The notes under the pieces: generated by a model | Databases searched by the model: none | Seen by the model: the letters and a program-made list of their open reading frames with translations, nothing else | What the model was told of the DNA's origin: nothing | Position numbers and translations under genes: made by a program | Source: a bacterium D16-36 | Lineage (GTDB): Bacteria; Bacillota; Clostridia; Lachnospirales; Lachnospiraceae | Assembly (NCBI GenBank): GCA_003611745.1 | Contig: RAYF01000062.1 | Location: 1-32,183 of the forward strand | Length of the DNA stretch: 32,183 bases | Reading direction: 5' to 3' | Shown here: positions 1-7,751 of the stretch, one piece after another | Numbering within the stretch: the stretch's first letter is position 1 | How the letters are laid out: the number at the start of each line of letters is the position of its first letter

Positions 1-17
1 ACCTTATACAGAAAAAT

Positions 18-61
18 AAAGTGTGCAGTTAGAGTTTTTGCATTTCTAACTTACACACTTT
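18..61 (-). terminator. Intrinsic terminator of the leftmost leftward gene
   Basis: An inverted repeat with arms AAAGTGTG..GTTAGA and TCTAAC..CACACTTT encloses a short loop. Read on the minus strand it is followed by TTTATTTTTC. It begins at the stop codon of the 60-485 gene, so it most likely ends that leftward transcript. Confidence 0.65.
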
Positions 62-485
62 ATTTTACACTCCCTATCATTTCATGTAATATTATGTTCT
101 TATCATCCACAAACTGGGGATTGATTTTTATTGTTCGCTCAAAAATATCTGTTTCTCCATTTTCGGTTGTTTCTGTGACTATAAATTTATAATAGTGTGC
201 ATCAATGCCAAAATGATAGGTATCTTCTTTAAGGCTGCCCTGAGGAGTGTCTAAATATTTTCCCATTATGGAAGATTTTGCTATGCACATATCGTCAAAT
301 AAATTCTCATACATCATTGAGCGTATATGTAAATCAAATATTTCATCAGTTTGTTGGTTAATCCAGTCGCTGTAAGATTCCTGTAAATTGTCATTACGTT
401 TAAGCGTATCATTATAAATCTGATTTAGAATTGACGTATCAGAGCAATTATTGATTGCAGATATTATGTTTTCTTTTATTTTCAT
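60..485 (-). CDS. Hypothetical protein, 141 aa
   Basis: I do not recognise this protein. It is soluble and mixed in charge, with no signal peptide, membrane segment or metal motif. The N-terminal half is helical and polar; the C-terminal half looks like alternating beta strands (for example HYYKFIVTETTE). I chose the ATG at 485 because GGGAG lies about 7 bases upstream; an upstream ATG at 524 would read through that site. It is the last of three leftward genes left of the integrase and is followed by a good terminator, so it is probably transcribed. It may be cargo of the neighbouring element or belong to an older one. Confidence 0.6.
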   Translation of the reverse strand: MKIKENIISAINNCSDTSILNQIYNDTLKRNDNLQESYSDWINQQTDEIFDLHIRSMMYENLFDDMCIAKSSIMGKYLDTPQGSLKEDTYHFGIDAHYYKFIVTETTENGETDIFERTIKINPQFVDDKNIILHEMIGSVK

Positions 486-573
486 TGTTTGTCTCCCTTT
501 TTCTCGAACAGAGGGCATCTGCATTTTACAGACACCCTTTGATACGGTTTATGTAACGGTCTATTCCTTATAT

Positions 574-741
574 TTAGAAAATTGTGCCAGACAGCAAGGA
601 ATAATCCTTTAAATGCTCTAAAATGATATTCTGGACATATTCAAGAATGGTAACAGTATCATAAGAGAAATTGTTTTCGTCCAGTACATCATTATTCAGT
701 AAATCTTCGGCTATTGCCTTTGCTATGTCGTTTCTATTCAT
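574..741 (-). CDS. Small acidic hypothetical protein, 55 aa
   Basis: A short acidic, mostly helical protein of unknown function. Its start is placed at the ATG at 741, which overlaps the last codons of the upstream gene (stop at 734-736), a typical sign of translational coupling. A longer reading from 819 would lie wholly inside the neighbouring gene in another frame and is less likely. There are no recognisable motifs. The overlap suggests it works with, or is at least produced together with, the 199-aa product encoded just upstream. Confidence 0.5.
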   Translation of the reverse strand: MNRNDIAKAIAEDLLNNDVLDENNFSYDTVTILEYVQNIILEHLKDYSLLSGTIF

Positions 742-1333
742 CAGCGACACCGCCTTTCTCTGCCGACAACATACCCATGATAAAGCTATATATGCTTTCG
801 ATAATTTCAAGGCTTTCAATATCGTATATCATTCTTGCGATATTACAACGGTATTCTCCGGCTTGCTTTTCTTCTGCGGTCTGTTCCGGCTCCGGCTCTG
901 CTTCCTTTGATTTTCTGTCCTCACGCTCTGCCCGGATTTCAAGCATTGGCTTTGTTATTCTCTTTGGCATAAGATAAAAACAATCTTCCGGCAATAAATG
1001 GGACATCATGCAATAGAAATATTCTGCACGATACCCAAAAGGCAGATAATAGACTAACTCTAAAAGTCGGCGGTGCATATCGTCTTTTACACGTTTATCA
1101 ATCTTTGCTTTCTGTTCGGCTTCTGATTGCTTATATCCTGCCATAAAGCCATAATTGAAAAGGTCATAAATCAAATCAATAATGCTTTCTCTGTCTGCCA
1201 GTCTGAAAAGTTCTTTGTAATTTCCGATCTGTGCGGAATTAAAATCAAAATCATCATGCCGTGGATGCTTTACTTCCCATTTAGTAAAGGCTTCCTTTGC
1301 TTCGGCGGCGGTCATATTCTTAATTTTCTTCAT
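734..1333 (-). CDS. Hypothetical protein, 199 aa
   Basis: A soluble, charged protein with a long helical N-terminal half, a more aromatic middle (YYLPFGYRAEYFYCMM), a strongly acidic Glu/Pro linker near residues 143-155 and a helical C-terminus. I do not recognise the family. The ATG at 1333 is chosen because GGAAG sits about 10 bases upstream; the in-frame ATG at 1381 would lie in the proposed small RNA promoter region. It heads the leftward operon with the overlapping 55-aa gene and probably the 141-aa gene beyond. A role in the mobile element is possible but is inferred from position only. Confidence 0.6.
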   Translation of the reverse strand: MKKIKNMTAAEAKEAFTKWEVKHPRHDDFDFNSAQIGNYKELFRLADRESIIDLIYDLFNYGFMAGYKQSEAEQKAKIDKRVKDDMHRRLLELVYYLPFGYRAEYFYCMMSHLLPEDCFYLMPKRITKPMLEIRAEREDRKSKEAEPEPEQTAEEKQAGEYRCNIARMIYDIESLEIIESIYSFIMGMLSAEKGGVADE

Positions 1334-1381
1334 TGTAAAATCTTCCTTTCTTTTGGTTGGGAAGTATGCTACAATGAACAT

Positions 1382-1457
1382 ACTCCCTTTAATTTGCGTA
1401 GTGGCTTATTACTGGGTAGCGGCTCTATGGTATTTGCGGTACTGTAGAGCCTTTTTA
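1382..1457 (+). ncRNA. Possible small RNA with own promoter and terminator
   Basis: On the plus strand an extended -10 box (TGC then TACAAT at 1370-1375) is followed about 75 bases later by a hairpin, GGCTCTA (1421-1427) with TAGAGCC (1445-1451), and five T residues. No good reading frame with a ribosome site fits between them. The transcript would run opposite to the genes on both sides, starting within the upstream leader of the 734-1333 gene. The -35 is weak. A terminator without an upstream plus-strand gene is the main argument for an RNA here. Confidence 0.4.
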
Positions 1458-1489
1458 ATTGCTACAATCAATCTGCATCAACTCCTTTC

Positions 1490-2542
1490 CTAGATTTTGT
1501 TTATGGCTTCTAAAAGGGCTTGTATCTCAAAATGGGTATATACCTGTTGTGTCACCCCCTGCCCTTTGTGACCTACAATTTTTTTAACCATTCTATCATC
1601 AACCCCGGCTTCAGCAAGTAATGAAATGCAAGTGTGCCTTGTATCGTGTGGGCGGTGGCTCATCCCTAACTGTTCTATTAACGGTTTCCAGTAGCTGTCA
1701 TAGTAATTTCTGTATTCAAAATGCTTTCCCTCTGGTGTACTTAAAAGGTATTCGCAATCATTCAGATTATACCAGTATTCAAAGAACGGTAGCACTTTAT
1801 CAGAAATTGGCACTTTCCGTATTCCTGCTTCTGTTTTAGCAGCAGTCACATCAAACCAACGTTCTTTTATATTAACGTGTTCTTTCTTTAAATCCAGTAA
1901 TTCAGATATTCTACAGCCGGAGTATATCAGCATTAAAATCACGTTAAAGTAACCGTTCGTATCTTTCCACTTCCACACCTTTTCTATTTCTGCTTTGCTG
2001 AATGGCTCCCGATTGTATGCGTTGGGGTTTCCTGCTTTCTTAATGTCTATATATTGTGTTTTGTTCATGTCGGGCGGTATTATGTCATGGATAACCGCAT
2101 ATTTGAACATCAAGCCCACAAGCACCTTGTATTTGCGTAGGGTAGGCGTATTCTTGCCGGAGGTATCAGCAATATACTGTAAATCATCCAGTTTTACATC
2201 TACCATACGTTTATTTGCAATAGGCTCACATAATAAGTAAGCCGCTCTATAGCCTTTTGCGTTGCTTTCTGATACGGTGGGGAAGTGTTCTTCACTCCAA
2301 CGCTCATAAACTTCTTGAAATGTGACCTTAGAAGCATCTACATCATATGGAGATTTATTATAATCTGCCAATGCTTGCAATGCTTCTTTTTTGCTCTCAT
2401 AGTAGCCTATAGTTTTTCGTTTCTGCTTCCATTTGCCTGTTTCTGTGTCTATCTGCCATCGTTCCGTTACAATAGCCCTGTATGGGTTTCTACGGTTGCC
2501 AGACAGCTTATAGACAGAACCAAAGCCATTAGGTAGTTTCAT
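1490..2542 (-). CDS. int: Tyrosine recombinase (phage/island integrase), 350 aa
   Basis: A full-length site-specific recombinase expected to integrate and excise the element. The N-terminus (about residues 1-60) resembles an arm-binding domain, residues about 70-170 the SAM-like core-binding domain, and the rest the catalytic domain. Catalytic residues are visible: Arg in GCRISELL (R211), Lys in AAKTEAG (K236), HDTR (H299, R302), His in VGHKGQ (H325) and the nucleophile Tyr in QVYTHF (Y335). The ATG at 2542 is preferred over a TTG at 2554, which abuts the AAAGGA site. It overlaps the end of the repressor gene by 14 bases, so the two are co-transcribed leftward. Its attachment site should lie near 1.4-1.5 kb, but I see no tRNA or clear direct repeat there. 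Confidence 0.92.
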   Translation of the reverse strand: MKLPNGFGSVYKLSGNRRNPYRAIVTERWQIDTETGKWKQKRKTIGYYESKKEALQALADYNKSPYDVDASKVTFQEVYERWSEEHFPTVSESNAKGYRAAYLLCEPIANKRMVDVKLDDLQYIADTSGKNTPTLRKYKVLVGLMFKYAVIHDIIPPDMNKTQYIDIKKAGNPNAYNREPFSKAEIEKVWKWKDTNGYFNVILMLIYSGCRISELLDLKKEHVNIKERWFDVTAAKTEAGIRKVPISDKVLPFFEYWYNLNDCEYLLSTPEGKHFEYRNYYDSYWKPLIEQLGMSHRPHDTRHTCISLLAEAGVDDRMVKKIVGHKGQGVTQQVYTHFEIQALLEAINKI

Positions 2543-3329
2543 TTTTTTTATCAATCCTTTCTTTTATTTTGTCAATAGCTTCTAATATGTGTTGCTTGCT
2601 TAAATTTTTGTACAATGCTTGAAAATCAACAGTGTATATTTCTTGTTCATTTTCTGTATTGTATATGTGTAGTTTGTCGGAGTAGTTTGATGCTCCGGAT
2701 TCTCCAATAGCGTCAAGTTGTTCTATAACATTGCTTTCATTATCTGTTTTATGGATATCACCTATTTTTATATCATCCCATCTCGTACCATGCCTATAGC
2801 GTATTCTATCTTGTGGCTCACGCTTAAATAAATCTGAAAAAATGTAACTTCTAATGAAATGAAAGAGAGAATATCCGGCAATATACCCACTTTCTGCTAT
2901 TCTGTTAGAAAAGTCATAGTAATCTTCTAATATTAAATTTAGCATTTCAAGGTCGCCATTGCCATAAGTTGTTGCAAGCTTCATAGGTTCTTTTCTTAGT
3001 GAGTTCCATTTTTTTAATACTTGTATGGATTTATCGGACAATCCAGTAACGCTTCCTATCATTGCCAAATTTTCATCAGCAATAGCATTATCACGAATAC
3101 CAAGTAAATAATCAGCAGTTACATTAAAATGTGTTGCATATGCCTTTATTACATCTGGTGATGTAGTGGGAGGCTCTTTCTGTTGATTTTCTAATTTTGA
3201 TATTACGGATTGGCTTAGTGGATTGCCCTCTTTTTCAAATATTGCTGCTAACTCTCCTTGCGTTAGTGCAGGTCTAGTAATGGTTTCTGTATTCTCTCTA
3301 AGTTGTTTATATATGTTTTCTTTTTTCAT
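2529..3329 (-). CDS. XRE-family repressor-like regulator, 266 aa
   Basis: The N-terminal 75 residues form a Cro/cI-type helix-turn-helix: LTQGELAAIF, then SQSVISKLENQQ as the recognition region, followed by YATHFNVTADYLLG. The remaining 190 residues are a larger acidic domain I do not recognise; it has no visible Ser-Lys LexA-type cleavage motif or metallopeptidase HExxH motif. It is divergent from the replication operon and co-transcribed with the integrase, the position of the master repressor (Stl) in phage-inducible islands. Its leader carries repeated TATTCC/GGAATA boxes that are probable operators. The large C-terminal domain could receive an inducing signal, such as a helper-phage protein, but that is inference. 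Confidence 0.8.
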   Translation of the reverse strand: MKKENIYKQLRENTETITRPALTQGELAAIFEKEGNPLSQSVISKLENQQKEPPTTSPDVIKAYATHFNVTADYLLGIRDNAIADENLAMIGSVTGLSDKSIQVLKKWNSLRKEPMKLATTYGNGDLEMLNLILEDYYDFSNRIAESGYIAGYSLFHFIRSYIFSDLFKREPQDRIRYRHGTRWDDIKIGDIHKTDNESNVIEQLDAIGESGASNYSDKLHIYNTENEQEIYTVDFQALYKNLSKQHILEAIDKIKERIDKKNETT

Positions 3330-3336
3330 TTTATAA

Positions 3337-3470
3337 TATTCCGAAATGGAATAAAAATAGAATAATATTCCAAAAACGGATTTCCTTTCTTATTTTGGTT
3401 GTTGTTTAACTGCTTGTGATATAGTATAAACAGTTCAGAACAAATGGAATAAATAAAATTAAATATTCCA
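3337..3470. promoter_or_regulatory. Repeated TATTCC/GGAATA operator boxes between divergent operons
   Basis: Five copies of the half-site lie between the repressor and the rightward operon: TATTCC at 3337 paired with GGAATA at 3348 (5-bp spacer), TATTCC at 3366, GGAATA at 3446 and TATTCC at 3464, the last two forming a wider inverted pair. The first pair covers the repressor start region, so binding could autoregulate it; the last pair follows the rightward promoter. This suits a cI/Cro- or Stl-type switch. Which protein binds is inferred. Confidence 0.6.
3402..3430 (+). promoter_or_regulatory. Promoter of the rightward replication operon
   Basis: TTGTTT (3402-3407), a 17-base spacer and TATAAA (3425-3430) fit a sigma-A promoter. 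Transcription would begin near 3437, just before the GGAATA/TATTCC pair at 3446-3469, where a bound repressor would block it. Confidence 0.55.
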
Positions 3471-3537
3471 TATAAGAATATTATCACTTGCAAGGGTAAA
3501 AGTCAACAACAACATTAAATTTAAGGAGGTTATTCTT

Positions 3538-3726
3538 ATGTGCAATAAAGAAATTTGTAACAAGGACATTAGAGAATATGCAAAAAACAATGATATACCG
3601 CTATGGAGAATAGCATCAAAACTTGGTATCAATGATGGGAATTTCAGCAGGAAATTGAGAACTGAATTGCCAGAGGAAAAGAAAGCCGAAATTAAAGCAA
3701 TCATTGAAGATTTAGCAGCAGAATAG
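3538..3726 (+). CDS. Small helix-turn-helix protein, 62 aa
   Basis: A short helical protein with the pattern EYAKNNDIPLWRIASKLGI, then DGNFSRKLR, then a Lys/Glu-rich helix. This is a minimal helix-turn-helix of a type found at the start of replication operons in phages and integrative elements of Firmicutes. A strong AAGGAGG site sits about 9 bases before the ATG. It is the first rightward gene after the operator region, where Cro- or Str-like regulators sit in islands and phages. It may oppose the 266-aa repressor, but nothing in the sequence proves this. Confidence 0.7.
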   Translation: MCNKEICNKDIREYAKNNDIPLWRIASKLGINDGNFSRKLRTELPEEKKAEIKAIIEDLAAE

Positions 3727-3738
3727 GCGGTGGAAGCT

Positions 3739-3960
3739 ATGGAAGAAAATATTGAATATGGGAATGTTCCTGTTGCTGTAGCTGCACGAGTTCTTAAAGT
3801 AGACCGCCAAACCGTTAGGCTTCTATTGCAAAATGGGCTTGTGAGTTGGGGGTGTGCGTACAAAAGGACACCTAAAACAAAAAGCTACTCATACATCATT
3901 TATGCAAAGCGATTTTATGAGGAAACAGGCTTCCTTTACAAAGGAGGTACAGCAGAATGA
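3739..3960 (+). CDS. Excisionase-like DNA-binding protein, 73 aa
   Basis: A small basic protein with the MerR/Xis-like winged-helix pattern: VAVAARVLKVDRQTVRLLLQ as helix-turn-helix, then GLVSWG and a basic wing ending in YIIYAKRFYEETG. Such proteins act with tyrosine integrases as excisionases or regulate early promoters. The ATG at 3739 is chosen, with GGTGG just upstream; a GTG at 3730 is possible. It lies 12 bases after the small helix-turn-helix gene and its stop overlaps the next start by 4 bases. Its place opposite the integrase supports an Xis/AlpA-type role. Confidence 0.7.
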   Translation: MEENIEYGNVPVAVAARVLKVDRQTVRLLLQNGLVSWGCAYKRTPKTKSYSYIIYAKRFYEETGFLYKGGTAE

Positions 3961-4151
3961 CCGTTAAAGCAAAGCAAGAGTTGCTTAAAAGGCAGTCTAA
4001 ACTAATGAAAGAGCATGATTTGTGGGAGCAAATGCAGACAGATTTTAGTTATGATGAAGATTTTTATAATTTCTGTCAATGGAAGATGCAGTTGTTAGAC
4101 GAGGAAGCGGAGCAGATACGCCATGTTTTAGAAATGGGGTGCTGTGAATGA
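3957..4151 (+). CDS. Small hypothetical protein, 64 aa
   Basis: A short, charged, probably all-helical or coiled-coil protein (QELLKRQSKLMKEHDLW near the start, then aromatic residues DFYNFCQWKMQLL). I recognise no family. Both ends overlap neighbouring genes by four bases (ATGA), so its translation is coupled to the excisionase-like gene before it and the primase-helicase after it. This tight coupling suggests a helper in replication or its regulation, by position only. Confidence 0.6.
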   Translation: MTVKAKQELLKRQSKLMKEHDLWEQMQTDFSYDEDFYNFCQWKMQLLDEEAEQIRHVLEMGCCE

Positions 4152-6469
4152 GATTGACAGGACAAGAAGAATTTACCGCATTAGAGCAATACATAAGGTC
4201 GCACAGCAGCAAAGTAAAAAGGAGTGGAAACGGCATAGTTTTTAACTGCTTTTATCACAATGACACTATGCCAAGTGCATCTATGAAAATGGGAAGAAAT
4301 GGGATGCCTATGTGTTATTGCTCCGTATGTGGAAGTATTTATCATCAACTAAAGAAAGATGCTGGATTGTGGCAAGATAAAGCCGATAGCGGAGGGTTTA
4401 CACCGTTTGAAAAGTTTCTTTATTACAATACAGAAGATGAATATAAAATGTATGATTTTGTGACAGAAAAATATTTATGTTCGCATTTTCGCATGAAAGA
4501 CAAAGAGAAGCAAGGTTTTCCTAGGGGTATAAGAGATGGGGAGCATGTTACAAAAGGTACAGATGGAATTGATACAACTTATGCGGTTTTCTGTAACGGA
4601 CACTTAAAAGAAGTAAAGAATTCCATTGAGAAGAAAAACGTGGTTTGCTATACAGAGGGAGAAAAAGATACTAAATGTTTGTGGAATAATGGCTTCATCA
4701 GTTTTACTTGCGGAGGTACAAACACTTTCAAAAGAGATTTATTGCCATATCTAAAAGGTGGTAGATTTGTAGTGTTTGGCGATAATGACAAAGCAGGGAT
4801 TGCAGATGCAGAACGTATTACAGCATTATTAAATACAGTAGGAACTGCAAGGATGATTATACCACCAGAAGTGCCAGAAAAGGGCGATATTAGCGATTAT
4901 ATGAAAAATCATACAGAAGAAGATTTGCAAAAGCTGATTTATGATGTACTCAACCAAGATACCGTTACAAAAAACGTGCAGGGTGTAGCGGAACACGACA
5001 CCATAAGCAGGAAGCCAAGTAAAAAGGAGCAAATAAATCACATTGTTTCTTTGCTTATAAAGTATAAGGCAGCACAGAATTACAGTACCACAGATAAAGG
5101 CAGCGGAGCATTATTTGCGGATATTTTCAAGGATAAGCACCGATATAACCCAGAATGGAAAGACTTCGCATATTATGACGGTAAGCGTTGGATAAAGGAT
5201 ATTGAGGGAATGAAAGCCCGAACATCAGCAAAGATACTTGTAGATGCCCTGCTGCAATATACCGCACAGGCAGGACTTGACGAAAAGGCACAAAGCAGTT
5301 ACTTCAAATTTGTATACCAGCTTGCACAGCTAAGAAATAGAAATGCCATGCTGAATGATGCCAAAGACAAGTATTGTTTCTGCAACAGTGATTTAGACAA
5401 GGATAATGATTTGTTGAACTGTCAAAACGGTGTCTTAAATCTGAAAAGCAGTAAGGTTGAATTTTTGGAACATAAGGCAGATTTGCTTTTGAGCAAGATA
5501 TGTAATGTTGAATACAATCCCGCTGCCACCTGTAAACACTGGGAAAAATTTCTTGATGAGGTCATGCAGGGCGATACAGAAAAGATTAAATATCTACAAA
5601 AAATAGCAGGAATAAGCCTTACAGGAGATACCAAAGAAGAATGTATGTTCATTTTGTATGGGGCAACCACACGAAACGGAAAAAGCACTTTTGTAGAAAC
5701 AATCGGGCATCTATTAGGTGATTATGGGTTGACAATGCGACCAGAAACGCTTGCAGTAAAGCAGAATAATGACAGTCGACAGGCAAACGGAGATATTGCA
5801 AGATTAAAGGGTGTACGCTTTGTAAATGCCAGTGAACCACCAAAACGAATGATATTTGATGTTGCGTTGATTAAAACGCTGTTAGGGCGTGACAGCATAA
5901 CAGCAAGGCATCTGCATGAACGAGAATTTGAATTTGTGCCAGTGTTCAAATTGGTTATTAACACAAATTATTTGCCACAGATTCTAGATGATACGGTTTT
6001 CAGTTCCGGCAGAATAAATGTTATCAGCTTTGACAGACACTTTGAACCACAAGAGCAGGACAAAGACTTAAAAAACCGATTGAGGGATAAACAGGAACTA
6101 TCCGGCATCTTGAATTGGTGCATTGAGGGATTGGAACTGTACCGAAAAGAGGGATTGAATCCCCCGGCAGCGGTTGAAGTATCTACATCTGATTATAGGC
6201 AGCAGTCGGACAAAATAGGTAATTTTATCAATGAAATGTTGATTAAGTCCGGCAGGAATAGCAAGGCAAAGGACATATACGAAGCCTATACAAAATGGTG
6301 TGATGATAACGGTTACGGTTGCGAGAACAAGGGTAATTTCTTTGCAGAACTAAAGAATAAAGGGTTATTCAGTGCCACAGGAACGATTGACGGAAAAACG
6401 GTTAAAAATGTTGTAAAGGGCTATGAATTAGGTTTTATTGAGGCAGAAGAACCGACACCTTTTGATTAA
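4148..6469 (+). CDS. Primase-helicase (CHC2/Toprim plus D5/P4-type SF3 helicase), 773 aa
   Basis: One polypeptide carries both replication activities of an autonomously replicating element. Residues 30-65 hold a CHC2-type zinc site (C34, H37, C58, C61). A Toprim domain follows (E170 in YTEGEKD, D212-N-D214 in VFGDND). A D5_N/P4-like region leads into an SF3 helicase with Walker A GATTRNGKST (505-514), Walker B near RFVNASEPP and motif C near KLVINTNYLP. The C-terminus looks like a winged helix. It starts with an ATGA overlap. Such fusions initiate replication in phage P4, plasmids and phage-inducible islands, where the protein recognises iterons close to its gene; an iteron-like region lies directly downstream. 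All key motifs are intact. Confidence 0.92.
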   Translation: MRLTGQEEFTALEQYIRSHSSKVKRSGNGIVFNCFYHNDTMPSASMKMGRNGMPMCYCSVCGSIYHQLKKDAGLWQDKADSGGFTPFEKFLYYNTEDEYKMYDFVTEKYLCSHFRMKDKEKQGFPRGIRDGEHVTKGTDGIDTTYAVFCNGHLKEVKNSIEKKNVVCYTEGEKDTKCLWNNGFISFTCGGTNTFKRDLLPYLKGGRFVVFGDNDKAGIADAERITALLNTVGTARMIIPPEVPEKGDISDYMKNHTEEDLQKLIYDVLNQDTVTKNVQGVAEHDTISRKPSKKEQINHIVSLLIKYKAAQNYSTTDKGSGALFADIFKDKHRYNPEWKDFAYYDGKRWIKDIEGMKARTSAKILVDALLQYTAQAGLDEKAQSSYFKFVYQLAQLRNRNAMLNDAKDKYCFCNSDLDKDNDLLNCQNGVLNLKSSKVEFLEHKADLLLSKICNVEYNPAATCKHWEKFLDEVMQGDTEKIKYLQKIAGISLTGDTKEECMFILYGATTRNGKSTFVETIGHLLGDYGLTMRPETLAVKQNNDSRQANGDIARLKGVRFVNASEPPKRMIFDVALIKTLLGRDSITARHLHEREFEFVPVFKLVINTNYLPQILDDTVFSSGRINVISFDRHFEPQEQDKDLKNRLRDKQELSGILNWCIEGLELYRKEGLNPPAAVEVSTSDYRQQSDKIGNFINEMLIKSGRNSKAKDIYEAYTKWCDDNGYGCENKGNFFAELKNKGLFSATGTIDGKTVKNVVKGYELGFIEAEEPTPFD

Positions 6470-6482
6470 GATTTTTTGGAAA

Positions 6483-6618
6483 TGTGCATTTTGTGCAATT
6501 TATATGTAAAAACCTCTATAGGCTACTTTTATAACCTCACATATAAAATGCACATTTTGCACAAATCCAGTAAAATCAAGGGTTTCAAGCACTTTAGTAA
6601 ATTGAAGTGTGCAAAATG
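6483..6618. other. Putative replication origin with iteron-like inverted repeats
   Basis: Thirteen bases after the primase-helicase stop lie two 25-base arms, 6483-6507 and 6539-6563, matching as an inverted repeat at about 21 of 25 positions. Each holds two copies of TGTGCA or TGCACA separated by TTTT-like spacers; a further GTGTGCAAAATG lies at 6607-6618. The interval is AT-rich and has no reading frame with a ribosome site. Paired iterons around an AT-rich segment next to the rep gene match island origins. An alternative is a terminator or an operator. Confidence 0.5.
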
Positions 6619-6671
6619 AATGTAAGCAATTTTACGGTTTTTGTAACGGTATTTCAGAAAGCAGGTGCATT

Positions 6672-6893
6672 ATGGATTATTGGAATTTGTATAAAGATGT
6701 GTGGAATTTCCACAAGAAATATTCAAAGGTGCAGACAGATGATGCGTACTGGGAAGCGGTAGTTGATGAAAGCGGACAGATAGCAAAGAAATATGATAAT
6801 CATAAATTTGCGATTGCGTTATTATTGGCGGTCATTGATGAACTGGAACGGATTTATAAGGAGATGATGAAAAATGCAGACACAGCAGTATAA
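6672..6893 (+). CDS. Small hypothetical protein, 73 aa
   Basis: A small helical protein rich in aromatic residues (MDYWNLYKDVWNFHKKY at the start) and ending in a hydrophobic then charged helix (FAIALLLAVIDELERIYKEMM). No family is recognised; it is probably soluble and oligomeric. The ATG at 6672 is preferred because AGCAGGTG lies just upstream; the longer form from 6609 would start inside the iteron-like region. It overlaps the HNH gene by 20 bases. It may be an accessory replication or packaging factor, judged by neighbours alone. Confidence 0.6.
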   Translation: MDYWNLYKDVWNFHKKYSKVQTDDAYWEAVVDESGQIAKKYDNHKFAIALLLAVIDELERIYKEMMKNADTAV

Positions 6894-7119
6894 GGATTAT
6901 ATGCGTAGCGATGAATGGGAAGCCAAGAAGCAGGAGCGTATAGCCATAGATGGCGGTTGCGTGATGTGTGGCAGACCGATAAGCAGGATTAGAAGCGTAC
7001 AGGTGCATCATATCACTTATGCCAGATTAGGCAATGAAAATGTGCTGACAGACCTTTGTACTCTTTGCGGTTCGTGTCACAAGAAGATACACGCTTACTA
7101 TAACCGCAGGAGGGCGTGA
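6874..7119 (+). CDS. HNH endonuclease-like protein, 81 aa
   Basis: A compact HNH/beta-beta-alpha metal nuclease. Zinc ligands are visible as C29-x2-C32 (CVMCG) and C65-x2-C68 followed by H69; the catalytic region is VQVHHITYARLGNENVL (H45, H46, N55 or nearby) and ends at CHKKIH. AAGGAGAT lies just before the ATG. HNH proteins of this size sit beside terminase genes in many tailed phages, where they help cleave DNA during packaging. Its place shortly before a TerS-like gene, without a large terminase, suggests the element could process or package DNA with help from a phage. Confidence 0.85.
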   Translation: MQTQQYKDYMRSDEWEAKKQERIAIDGGCVMCGRPISRIRSVQVHHITYARLGNENVLTDLCTLCGSCHKKIHAYYNRRRA

Positions 7120-7205
7120 AAGACCAAGTATCACGCACAATCTTAACATCATAAAAAGAGATTTTTAACAATATTAGCTGAAAATCAGCGGAAAAGAGGT
7201 AAAAC

Positions 7206-7751
7206 ATGGGAAGAAACAGTTATCCACAAGGGCAGATTGACGATATGGAACCGTCAACGGTACAGGAACTTGTAACATCATTAAAACAATTACATGACAG
7301 GGGGAAGCCGGAAACAGACGAAGAAATCAAACAGCGGATTGATGAATATTTTTCATTTTGTCAGCAATCAAGTATTCGTCCGGGTATTGAATCCCTTTGT
7401 ATGGCATTGCATATCAGCAGAACAACACTTTTTAACTGGAATAACGGAACAGGATGCAGTGAGATGTGTCAAGAGTTGATACAATCGGCAAAGGCATTTA
7501 TAGGAGCGTTTATTGAGCAAGCCATGTTAGGCGGCAAGATAAGCCCTCCGAGCGGTATTTTCTTAATGAAAAATTGGTTGTCTTATAAAGACGCTATCAG
7601 TATTGAAGAAAGTATACCAAACAAAGAAACAAAGCGTATTCTAACTGCTGCCGAACTGCCCAAACTGGGAGAGCCTACAAAGATACAGGGAGAGGATTTA
7701 CCGCAGTTGGGAATGAAACAGGATTATGAGGAGGGAGAGAATGAGTTTTAG
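7206..7751 (+). CDS. terS: Terminase small subunit-like DNA-packaging protein, 181 aa
   Basis: Residues about 35-140 match the general form of gp3/P22-type terminase small subunits: a conserved EEIKQRIDEYFSFCQ segment, a helix-turn-helix (GIESLCMALHISRTTLFNW), a helical section and then the segment GIFLMKNWLSYKD, typical of the end of that domain. The C-terminal 40 residues are acidic. Small terminases recognise pac or cos DNA and bring it to the large terminase; phage-inducible islands carry their own to redirect helper-phage packaging. No large terminase follows. GAGGT precedes the ATG. The family call rests on pattern recognition and could instead be another helix-turn-helix protein of mobile elements. 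Confidence 0.7.
   Translation: MGRNSYPQGQIDDMEPSTVQELVTSLKQLHDRGKPETDEEIKQRIDEYFSFCQQSSIRPGIESLCMALHISRTTLFNWNNGTGCSEMCQELIQSAKAFIGAFIEQAMLGGKISPPSGIFLMKNWLSYKDAISIEESIPNKETKRILTAAELPKLGEPTKIQGEDLPQLGMKQDYEEGENEF

Noticed and set aside
1400-1490. Attachment site next to the integrase
   Set aside because: No direct repeat of useful length was found elsewhere in the window; the site may lie outside or be short.
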